Assembly: GCA_033030425.1 (NCBI GenBank)
Contig: JAUFSD010000025.1
Location: 868,001 to 932,000 of the forward strand
Direction of reading: 5' to 3'
DNA: 64,000 bases
Source of the DNA: Verpa conica
Lineage: Eukaryota; Ascomycota; Pezizomycetes; Pezizales; Morchellaceae
Part shown: in pieces, positions 1 through 9,536 of the stretch
Layout: the number at the start of each line of letters is the position of its first letter
Numbering within the stretch: position 1 is the first letter of the stretch
Translations under genes and position numbers: made by a program
Notes under the pieces: generated by a model
Databases searched by the model: none
What the model was told of the DNA's origin: nothing
What the model saw: the letters and a program-made list of their open reading frames with translations, nothing else

Positions 1-1286
1 GTATTAGAGGTACTCGGATCTAGGTTGAGGTCTGGAACTCCATTGATAGGTATTTTAATAGGGTGCTCGCAACCTGTAGCAATAATTCGCTCGCTATGCG
101 TCATTGATCCTGTAAAAGAAATCATAAGAGAACCCAGACATGCAAGTTCTACAGCAGGCTTCAGTCTCTCGTAGTCACTTTTTATAAATTTCATTTTGCC
201 CATGTTGCATCTTCTTGGATCCTCTATCATAGCTTGGAGATGGAGCGCTCTATGTATGAGGTCTGTGTTAGGAACTTCAATTCCTGCATCCATTTCTTCT
301 CTTAGCTCTCTCTCGGGTCTCTCGAAATCATTAGAGTTATGATAGACTTTTATTCCGTGGAAAGAGTTTCCCAGGCGGTGTAGAGAAATGGCCATTTCCA
401 TTGCTAGAACAAGGCTAGCAAGCGAAGATCGCACCATCCTTGATTCCACTCCCCGAGCCGCCAAATCGCCATCGGATGTTAGGTATTTTCCGCTTGGTTT
501 TAGCTCAGGTAAACGATGGAAAGTATTGTATAATGATTTAGGGGCAAAATAGACCCCGTAGCCTCCTTGAATAATCATCCCGTCTTGTCCAGGTACCTCA
601 GTGCGGAAATGATTCCCATAAGCATAGATACACAAGGCATCTTTATTCTTAGTAAATATCGATGAAGAGAGGCCCGTATGGATGGAAGAGATAAGAGTAT
701 CACATGCGGGAGGGGGTGTGATTTCAAACGCAAGGTAGGGATAGGTTTGAAAGAAGTCTTGCCCTAGACAAAGTTCAAACTTTTGAGTAGTTAAGGATAC
801 CTGATTTCGGAAGAACTCCTTTACCACGATGACCTCTTCAAGGTGAAAATAATGATAGTGCTTTAGATCATATGGTCTCTCTGGTAGCTGCTTATTGTCA
901 TTGTTAAGCTTGAAGTAAAGATCCAATGTGCCTAGGACCTCGAGTTGTGGGGTGATGGGCTTTTCTTTATCTCTATCTTCACAGGCATCACCGAGAGCGG
1001 AAGTGAAGAAATAGGGCCGTGTTGTTTTGACGGTGAAGAGAGGGACAGGCTCTTTAATGGTTCTGTCTAACCAGTAAAACCTGCTAGGGATCTTCTTCAG
1101 AATTGATTCCGTAGCCATAGTATGGGAGGTTGTCTCGCTTAAGATGCACCTTACTTTAGCAGACGGTTCCTCGGGCATATCACTGGGGAACTCAGCCTGA
1201 AACCCCTGTTTATAGGAGATATCCCCATGGGGAGGGGGAAAGAAGTCCATGCTGAGATGAACGATCTTGGGAGTCTGGATAACCAT
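1..1286 (-). CDS. Hypothetical protein with degenerate RNase H-like region (3' end off the window)
   Basis: An uninterrupted minus-strand frame runs from an ATG at 1284-1286 to the window edge, giving 428 codons with no stop, so the gene is partial. The start was chosen because a TGA lies two codons upstream in frame. Residues about 217-355 have the layout of fungal RNase H1-like domains: a strand ending in YAYGN, then GGYGVYFAPKSLYN, then a helix SLASLVLAMEMA, a strand KVYHNSND and a helix LIHRALHLQAM. At the places where RNase H has its catalytic Asp, Glu and Asp the sequence shows other residues, so nuclease activity is unlikely. The first 200 residues match no domain I recognise. There is no signal peptide or membrane segment. 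That the frame is coding is fairly sure; the fold assignment is inference from pattern only. Confidence 0.7.
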   Translation of the reverse strand, partial: MVIQTPKIVHLSMDFFPPPHGDISYKQGFQAEFPSDMPEEPSAKVRCILSETTSHTMATESILKKIPSRFYWLDRTIKEPVPLFTVKTTRPYFFTSALGDACEDRDKEKPITPQLEVLGTLDLYFKLNNDNKQLPERPYDLKHYHYFHLEEVIVVKEFFRNQVSLTTQKFELCLGQDFFQTYPYLAFEITPPPACDTLISSIHTGLSSSIFTKNKDALCIYAYGNHFRTEVPGQDGMIIQGGYGVYFAPKSLYNTFHRLPELKPSGKYLTSDGDLAARGVESRMVRSSLASLVLAMEMAISLHRLGNSFHGIKVYHNSNDFERPERELREEMDAGIEVPNTDLIHRALHLQAMIEDPRRCNMGKMKFIKSDYERLKPAVELACLGSLMISFTGSMTHSERIIATGCEHPIKIPINGVPDLNLDPSTSN

Positions 1287-2281
1287 TTTTCATGGATGAC
1301 TGATGGATACACGTCAGTTGAAGGAGTGGTGGGGTGTTATCGCAGAGGTGGGGAACTCGAGAGGTGTCATATGGCCATGATAGTATATATAGGCTAGGTA
1401 GAATTACTAAGAACACCTTGGAGAGTTGCCACTCTAATTGAAGCTATCGAGTATTGGCTATACCCACATTAATGTGCTTATAGATGTGGGCTGTTGATTG
1501 CAGTACCAAAAAATTGTATTACCTTGTACTAAACCAAAGTGACGTCACGCGTCACAGAAATCTTTTTATCGTGATATCTGATTCCCTCTAGAATCAAATT
1601 AATGACTTTAATCCAATGAAAAATTTCCATATTATTTATGCATCAAAGTCACAGCGTGTAGTTACATAATAGTACATAAGCGGCTGGCAAGCCCACTGTT
1701 CTACTGCTGGCCCCCTTTTGAACTTGTTCGGGTTGTTTTAAAATGCGGCACGCAAGCCTTTGCAAAAGCCCCGCTTTCTTTCCCCACAATACCCATAACT
1801 CCTGAGATGTGCTCTTCTTGGAACAGCAGGAATATAAACCCAGTACGGGTGTTATAATGTACAGGGTTGAGCATCATAATCTCGGAACAACCCCCGATAT
1901 GGCCTAGCGGATATTACAAACAAAGAAATACATGGTTAAACCTTGGATAGCCGCGCAAAACATTGAGTCGAGACCTTTAAGCCATTTATCTGCCCCCAAA
2001 TCTGCAATACTATGCAGGTTTGGCTATTACTCATACAATATCACTCGCTATATATGAATTACCTGCCTTGGGACATTTTTACCGATTATGATCTGAGCGC
2101 TATCGAGGATGAGTAAGGTTTTCTCAAATCACACGAAGTGGTTAGGTACTTTCGTGAGTACTAAGGGTCACAATTACTAACTGTAGACATAGGATCCAAG
2201 CATAAACAGGTACAAATCAATAAAAACGAAGGGTTTTCGATATTTCACCTAAACCCCGAAGCCTAAACCTCTTAGACTCAC
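1287..2281. other. Intergenic spacer
   Basis: AT-rich spacer between the 5' end of the RNase H-like gene and the 3' end of the oxalate decarboxylase pseudogene. It presumably holds the promoter of the former. I see no RNA gene, long repeat or convincing coding frame in it. Confidence 0.5.
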
Positions 2282-3831
2282 CTAAGGCTCAGCTGCAACA
2301 ACATACTGCTTCTCCTTCGTCAGCCCTTTCAGCGTTTCGTCACTCAAATTCAGCGTATCCTATGCTCATTCGTTAGAAACACCCACTAGGCCGATTTCAC
2401 TCAAACATACCTACACAACCTGCGGCGGTGTCAAAGCCATCCATTGTCCTAAACTAATATCCTGAAATTGTGGAGCCTTTAGTATCTCTAATAACACCAC
2501 ATCCTCATCACCAATATTCTCAATATAGTGACCTTGGTCAACAAGGATATACCCAACATCACCAGCCGAATAATCAAATGTACGTGCCGCACTAGGGGCA
2601 TCAAAAACTGTGATTCGTGCACGCCCAGAATGAAAAAGTTCCATTTGTCAGAATTAGGATGCTAGAAATTCATTAGAATATGTGATCAATTACGGGTAGT
2701 GATGAAGACTAACCCAGTGCAGTTCCCTCATTGCTCCAGCTTTAATAGTGACTAAGGCTGCGGCAATGTTTTCACTTGTAGAAAATATCTTAGAGTCCAC
2801 GATCTTGACACTTCCACCAGGAACCTACATGGCCTCTTGCTGGGAGAGATGATAACTAAACATCTTCTGACTCGGGATCTTCCCATAAGGGCTTTGCACA
2901 CCATCTGCACTTATATTCGCAGCCGCGGGTGTCCCGTTGAAAATATATAATTGCTCTTTCGGTATATTCTTGAACGCAGCTTGAGGAACACCAAAGTTCT
3001 TTGACAGGACCTCCCGGGGGTGGGAGAACCATTCAGTGATTAGAAATGTTTCATCTTCTGAGAAATTACCATCATCGAATACGAGAAGGAATTCAGCCCC
3101 GTCCTCAAGAGCTTGGATAGAATGTGGGAGGCCAGAAGGGAAGTACCAGAGGTCGCCTTCATCGTCGATGAAGTTGCGGCCGTATTGATCTATCGCAGCG
3201 ATGCGAGCACTGCCATTAAACATATAGGCCCATTCATTTGCACTGTGCCCTACGATTTACAAAATAGCGTTAATTACGGAACATAAAACAAATATTGGAA
3301 TCTGGACTATACAACGTAGCTCTCGATACGCGTTCGACTCCAACCTCATATCAACCCCCGCCATTTCTTTCGCTGCTGGCAATACTTTGATATTCTGTTG
3401 ACGCGCCCATCCCGCATCTGTTAATCGGTTACTCGATAGTCTCATCGGCCATTTGGCCTGATTTACACCCCCCGAGTCTGTCGATGGTCGGGCAAGCGTG
3501 TCTGGGTTCTATCTATCATATACAGGGTTATGAGGGCCCGGGTCACTATTTCCTAGATCCCCACGAACAGGCTGTGGGTTCGTAATATTCAAGAAATCCA
3601 ACGATATGTCGTCGTCGGAGCTCGTTGACTGCCCTAGGACTAGTTCGACATTGATATTAAGGGGATTTTGTGTGGATTTGGATTCTGGGGGAGTGTAGCC
3701 TTCGAGGCCGGAGGTGGCATAGGGTTGACCGGATATCGAGATTGTCCGTGTTGCGTATTCAGATACTGTGGGAGCTGGAATGCTAGAAGCGAGACCAAAA
3801 AGAAAAGAGAAGTAATGTACTTGAGTTCCAT
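2282..3831 (-). pseudogene. Oxalate decarboxylase (bicupin) pseudogene
   Basis: Four exons can be followed: 3831-3313, 3249-2714, 2661-2411 and 2359-2282, with introns of 63, 52 and 51 bases. Conceptually they give a secreted bicupin of the fungal oxalate decarboxylase family (oxalate to formate plus CO2, Mn-dependent). Visible family landmarks are a signal peptide starting [67 protein letters not shown] in the second cupin and SLGQWMALTPPQ. The copy is broken. There is a one-base shift near 3779 just after the signal peptide, an in-frame TAG at 3509-3511, another at 2825-2827, a one-base shift near 2636 and a TAG at 2411-2413 just before the last intron. The first metal-ligand His of cupin 1 reads Arg (LRWH), and short codon deletions occur around 3160 and 3015. 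The splice sites remain intact, so decay is probably recent. Identity is confident; loss of function is very likely unless the bases are sequencing errors. Confidence 0.88.
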
Positions 3832-5034
3832 TGGTAATGTGTTTTTTTGTATTTAAGGGGGAGTCTGGCTGTAGAGTAGGGTATCGCTTGAAAGAAAAAA
3901 AATATTTCAACAAGTATAATCCACATACGGCCATCTCGTATATATTTTTGGGGGACAAAAATAACCGCCCACCTATGATAGTCATACCCCAATTCCAACC
4001 CCAACTAGGCACTACAATAACAATTAATAAGAATAGAAAACTGAACAATAAAAGAAATAAAGTGTTAATTTATATACTACCAACTTATATAATGGAGAAA
4101 TTGTTATGTTTATGTGGAGCTAGCTCCTGGTTGTCATGTGGGGGGCGGTTATTTATGTCCTCCGACAATATATATAAAAACGACATCATACCCCTTAGAG
4201 CTGTTAGCCGTAGAGAAAGCAGAAGCATAGTCTCTTGGCCAAATCTCCCCCAAATCAGCGAGATATTTGGATAAGAGTGCACTGTTCCTGTGTTTGATAT
4301 AATGACGTATATTATCTCCCGGTGCCAAGGTAACTATAGGGATCCTACCGATAAAAGCATATGGCCGCCCTCTTTAGGTTGTAAGCTATTTCTATTCAGG
4401 GTTAATATTTAACCGTTATGTTACAAAAGCGTTTTAACCTTGATTAAAGTCTTATAAAAAATTAAGGCTTATATAAAGAGACTTGTAATACCCATTTTAG
4501 ACTTCTTAATTATTAAGATTTAAGTAGGTAGATGTGACCTTTTAGCTAATAATCTTGATTTTAGCGTACGAGAGCCCTAGAAAAGTAGTATCTATGATTA
4601 ATTCGTTCATTCATTCCCTAGAAAAGCACCCTACAGTAGTGGCTACTTAATATTATTGTTGCCTCTCCCTCTAATAGAGATAGGATTTTTTGCATAAGAA
4701 ACTTTGACCTTGGAAGACATAAGGAAAGTTTAAGGATGTAAACTCTGCACCAGATATACCCCAAAGAAATATGAATGAACCAAAGTACAGCTCTCCCAAT
4801 ACGAGCAAGTAATGCCACAAAACATGAGCGCAAAGCAGAATCGAAACCAAAACTACACCATGATTGAGCCTATACATAAAGTTATTGACGACACGGTCTG
4901 CCTATGACTATTCCAATGCTCCCAGAGCCCACGTACCACTTTAATCCTCTTATCAAACACCCCCGGAAATCTAAGCTCAGGACCCTCTAACAAACCAATT
5001 GAGAGTTTGTCTTCCGTATAGAGCTTCAGTGGGA
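3832..5034. other. Intergenic spacer
   Basis: AT-rich region upstream of the pseudogene and downstream of the TPR gene. Short frames here, such as one antisense to the pseudogene start, do not look coding. A motif near 4594-4616 (tatgattaattc, then gttcattcatt) recurs near 35769. Confidence 0.4.
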
Positions 5035-7191
5035 TTAGAAACTTGAGGCTAGATCTTGTAGCTCCTTTGCCTCTACATGACGACCCTGTTTTGAATAGAT
5101 CGATACTAGTTTACCCATAGATTCCAGGGTGCTTGGATGCTTGTCATCTAGGACCTTTTTCTGGGTGTCTATTACTGTTTTCAGTAGTCCCTCGGCTTCT
5201 TCATAGCGGTCCTGACCGTAGTAGGTCAATGCTAGGTTGTGCATAGCGAATATGGTATCTGGATGCTCGGGACCTAGCACCTTTTTATAGACGTCTAGTA
5301 CTGTTTTCAGTAGTCCCTCAGCTTCTCCATAGCGTTCTTGACCGGAGTAGGTCAATGCTAGGTTGTGCATAGATGATAGGGTGCTTAGATGCTCGTCACC
5401 TAGAACCTTTTTCTGGGTGTCTAGTACTGTTTTCAGTAGTCCCTCAGCTTCTCCATCGCGGTATTGACCGGAGTAGGACAATGCTAGGTTGTGCATAGTT
5501 AATAGGGTATCTGGATGCTCGGGACCTAGGACCTTTTTACGGGAGTCTAGTACTGTTTTCAGTAGTCCCTCAGCTTCTCCATCGCGGTCTTGACCGAAGT
5601 AGGTCAATGCTAGGTTGTGCATAGATGATAGGGTATTTGGATGCTCGGGACCTAGGACCTTTTTCTGGGTGTCTAGTACTGTTTTCAGTAGTCCCTCAGC
5701 TTCTTCATCGCGGGCTTGACCCAAGTAGGTCAATGCTAGGTTGTGCATATATGATAGGGTATCTGGATGCTCGACACCTAGGTCTCTCATCCTAGTATCT
5801 AGCCCTAATTTCTGTCTCTCAGTCTCTCTTGACATTTCGAAGGCCTCATACCAGTAATGAATTCTCCGAAAGCAATCTTCTCTTTGTGATTTCTCCATTG
5901 ATGGTAGATCTATAACAGGCTTGGGCCCACTATTCTCGTTCAGGGGGTCTGATTCTCCAGTGGGGGTATCTGGTAGTTCAATGATTCGTTCATGTTCGGT
6001 TGCACGGAAAGTAAGTTGGCAATGCAAGCTATGGTATCGTAAGCATCAGCAGAATACCGCCTATTTGCGTTTAAAAGTACACACCAGCGCAAACTACCAT
6101 GGAATTGTTTTACTCTTCGGTTTCCTGTGCCGCATCTAGGGCATGTCTGGCTGTCGGCTGATATTGGCTTCTTTATCCGTATTACTATATTCATTGAGAT
6201 GCACCCTCCGGGATTGACCCTCAGCTCCCACTCTGACTCTTTAATAACTGACCCTCCCTTTGACTCATCCACCACCTCGTACTCTCTCTGATCAATTTTA
6301 TGCTGGCCGGGAACATCCGAAAAGAGTATTTTGAGTGCTTCGTGGAAAGTCTACTCATTTTATGTGAGAAAAAAACCCCCCAATTTGAATAATTATCACT
6401 TCAATACATGAAGAAATTGTAGTAGGGCATACATTCGTTGTGCGGCAAAATACCAGCGGTATTGAGAATGATCTTCCCAGAGCATCTTCGAAGTGAATCG
6501 GTCTCTCATCTGGGGCACAGCCACCCTCCCAGGTGTACCCAAGGGATGGGGGAGGTTGTGTTATGAGGGACACCAATATCGCGAATTTTTCATTTAGCTG
6601 CTGTTGCATACGCGCTGTCATATCGCGGGCTTCGACCATTACGGCATGGTTTTCAAGGGTCAGTTGCTTCACTTGATAGAGGCAATGACTGTGAAACAAA
6701 GTAACATCAGTAATGATACAAATACTAAAGAGTAGTGCGATAACCAACCCCGTAACAGCGTTAGTCAACATTATAAAGGCAAGAACATGACTTTTCAATG
6801 TTGAGTGCAAACGCTGCACATCCTCCGTCCTAAACATACAGTATGTTATCTTACGGAATTCGCCGCGGAAGCTCCTTCCCTTGTCTTTCGGCAAGAGGCT
6901 CTTGGTGTATTTTTGAGATGAGAGTAAAAAGTCCTCCATAACTTTATAACAAAGACTAAGCTGGTGCTTTATGCCATTAGTAAAGGCAGTGTCGGCCCTT
7001 CCCGAGCTTGCGAGCTCGAGAAACTGGACTGATACGATCTGAAGAATGTGCTTCAAAGAGCTGAGAGTAGAAATGAGGTCCCTGTACTCGGCTTGGGAAC
7101 CCCGACTATCACTTAGAGCTGTGACTATCCGATGCGCTAAGGTCCCAACCGCTATAAAGTCACCTATGCCAAAACCGAAGGGTGATGCCAT
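5035..7191 (-). CDS. Fungal N-terminal domain / ubiquitin-like / zinc ribbon / TPR protein
   Basis: Three exons, 7191-6433, 6350-6085 and 6028-5035, join in frame to 672 residues. Introns are 6351-6432 (GTATGC..TAG) and 6029-6084 (GTGTGT..TAG). The ATG at 7189-7191 starts MASPFGFGIGDFIAVG, typical of the N-terminal domain found on many fungal STAND and kinase-associated proteins. A hydrophobic stretch at about 134-162 may be a membrane helix or an unspliced third intron. Residues about 228-315 look like the fungal ubiquitin-like domain (FEDALGRSFSIPLVFCR, ESKGGSVIKESEWELRV). A four-Cys ribbon follows: CPRC at 323-326, with CLHC at 342-345 formed across the second splice junction, which supports that intron. 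Residues about 420-672 hold five to six 42-residue kinesin-light-chain-type TPRs (HPDTLSYMHNLALTY). There is no nucleotide-binding domain. A protein-interaction or sensor role is inferred; the true partner is unknown. Confidence 0.8.
5230..5800 (-). repeat. 126-base coding tandem repeat (TPR units)
   Basis: The block containing gctaggttgtgcata recurs at 5231, 5357, 5483, 5609 and 5735, exactly 126 bases apart. That equals one 42-residue TPR. Units differ at few positions, mainly in the codons around GQARD, GQDRD, GQYRD and GQERY. Confidence 0.9.
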
Positions 7192-9017
7192 CGTGTGAAA
7201 AATCAAGACTTGGTAATTTTTTCTAGTTCTCGGGGGGTATTATACCCCGCTGCTACGAGGCTGAGTTGAGGCTGAGTTACATAAAACCATCTCTAAGACA
7301 CGTCACTTCTCGGCGTGCAACCGATGGCTGGAGATACATAAGCGGAGGCAGTTCTTGATACACTATTGTATTAATACTATGAACCACCAGAGCTTATTAA
7401 CAAACCACTGTTGAGAAGAGAAATCATATGCTTACAAAGTATCATCATACCAAAACGCACCAAATTTTACCTTCCCCACCACGCTTCTAAGAGTTTAACT
7501 ATCACTTAACACCCACAAATAGTCGTAATATATATCTCGAGATAAACACGCTCTAGATAAAATATTGTATATTCATAGCGCTTGTAGAAGCAGCAGCATG
7601 GGTTAGAAGTAAGCAATAATTGCCAAGGCGTCAAATCCCACACAAACTCAATGTCTTGGCACACAAACTAGGTGCTATTCGTTTTTTATTTTTGGCTTAT
7701 ACCTTCAATAAGACTCTAGTTTTCTTGTAGAAGAACTTCAAAGACCCTCTATTTAGTATAGTTTTTGTTACCAGCGATGATTTACATGTACGGGCTGTAG
7801 TTCCATATATTCCTCCTTTCTGATCATATTTTTCCCCTGGCATATGGGCTACCATAGGACCAGGACTATTTTCACAACTAGAAATAATATTCCGGTCACA
7901 AGTGCTAGTTTTATCGAAAGATAAATTGGGGGATCAGGATGTGTAGAAGAAACCAGGAACAAATAGTCTGATCTACGCCACTATCAGAATACTACACATG
8001 AGTATTGAGTACTATTGTACCTGTTACCTGTTACCCCTTACCCCTTACCCTGTAGATTGGTCGATAACATGTAGGCTTGGTAGAGAAACAGGCTCCTCTT
8101 ATAATTGGCCTCCAGAATGCGGATGAATGGTGTGACAGGGCCTAGATGGTACAATTGGTGAAACAACGGCCTTTATGAATTTAGAACCACTGATAGTAGA
8201 ACCAATGTAGATATAAACTAATGCGAAGTTAGCGGACTCATATCAGCTAAATTAATCGCGCTAAGTAGGCAAATGTGGCAGAAGAACACTAAAGAGAATT
8301 CCCCCTAGGAAAACTCATACATATATTAGTATTGTAGGAGGATAAAAATAACTGGTTACTAACATAGCAACCGAGAGCCCTGTCTTGATGTGATATCTTA
8401 TATATTAATACAGGTTGATTGTATACGAGTTACTAATATATTCTCTAGTTGAAATTTCCTATCTATTATGGTTGTGTAGTGATACTCATCTCAAACTTTT
8501 CGTTACCTTGCAGGTGACCGGGTATCCCCCTACAATGGATCAGCCAATCCCCTACATGTAGTATAAGCAGAAGGCTGTCGTACAAGCAATCACGACAGGG
8601 TAATCCGTACCTGCCGGAGTCATGAACTCTCGTTCGGCCTCACGTGTGGAACCAACATCTTCTGAACTTATACCTAAAGAGAAAAAAAGACCTATTATCA
8701 GTGGAGCACAGGGATCAAAATCTCTCGTAGTGATAAAGGGCTTAGTTTTTTTTTGAACCCTGCGGATAGTACCGCTACTAGATTTGGCCAAAATATTTGA
8801 CCCCCGAACCATAATACATCTACAATACCAATATATATACACTTTCACCTGCTCTACCCACAGTACGAATATAATTAGACATTAAATCCCCGACCGCCAC
8901 CATACAGATCATCGTGCATCTATCAGCATGCAAACGATCGACCTCAGCCGCATGCCCGGTACCATCCATAACAACCCATCCCACCCAATCCTTTTTTTAT
9001 TTTTACTTTTTACTTTT
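7192..9017. other. Intergenic spacer
   Basis: AT-rich spacer holding the upstream region of the TPR gene and the 3' flank of the F-box gene. A short tract at about 8022-8051 repeats ttacctg and then ttacccc. The small minus-strand frame at 8552-8848 lacks coding character. Confidence 0.4.
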
Positions 9018-9536
9018 TCAAGCGCACTGGGCGACCTGATCCAAACCACACCTTTGTACAGCTTCACCACAGCCATCTTGCCCTATCCTCTTCATATTCC
9101 CTAACGAATTGGGACCAGCCCCATTCTCCAATAACAGACGAAAGATCGACTCTCCAAGCCTAACCACTGCATAGTGAAGCGCCGTCTTCCCATCGCTATC
9201 AATCGCATCAAGATTTGTACCGTCCTCCAGTAACATCCGGATAATCGGCTCTCTCAGCCTTATAACCGCGTAAAGAAGCGCTGTCACCCCGTTCCTCTGC
9301 GAATTGGCATCAACACCTTTCTCAAGGAGTAATCGGACCAGCTGCTCATGTGCTGTTCCTAATGCCCATAATAGTGCAGGACACCCGTCTAGATCCGTGA
9401 CTGCTAGCTGATGCAGTAATGGTGTGAGCATAACCGAGAGATGGCGGTTCGTTTGCAGGAAGGAATTTAAATCCGGTACGGGTAGGTTTTCGGCAATTAT
9501 GAAGAGAAGCTCATTTGGAAGGCCGAGGAGCGACAT
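9018..9536 (-). CDS. F-box and ankyrin repeat protein, short
   Basis: A single exon of 172 residues starts at an ATG at 9534-9536. Residues 1-45 (LPNELLFIIAENLPVPDLNSF, then HLSVMLTPLL) match an F-box, the SKP1-binding part of SCF ubiquitin ligases. Residues about 50-150 form three to three and a half ankyrin repeats (LLWALGTAHEQLVRLLLEKG, ALLYAVIRLREPIIRMLLEDG, TALHYAVVRLGESIFRLLLENG). After the third repeat the sequence changes to NMKRIGQDGCGEAVQRCG, which is not ankyrin-like, and then stops. Fungal F-box/ankyrin proteins often carry many more repeats, so this may be a truncated member or have a missed downstream exon. A role in substrate recruitment is inferred from the family. Confidence 0.75.
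   Translation of the reverse strand: MSLLGLPNELLFIIAENLPVPDLNSFLQTNRHLSVMLTPLLHQLAVTDLDGCPALLWALGTAHEQLVRLLLEKGVDANSQRNGVTALLYAVIRLREPIIRMLLEDGTNLDAIDSDGKTALHYAVVRLGESIFRLLLENGAGPNSLGNMKRIGQDGCGEAVQRCGLDQVAQCA

Noticed and set aside
8022..8051. Tract of ttacctg and ttacccc as a telomeric remnant
   Set aside because: Only two units of each and it does not match the TTAGGG repeat of filamentous fungi.
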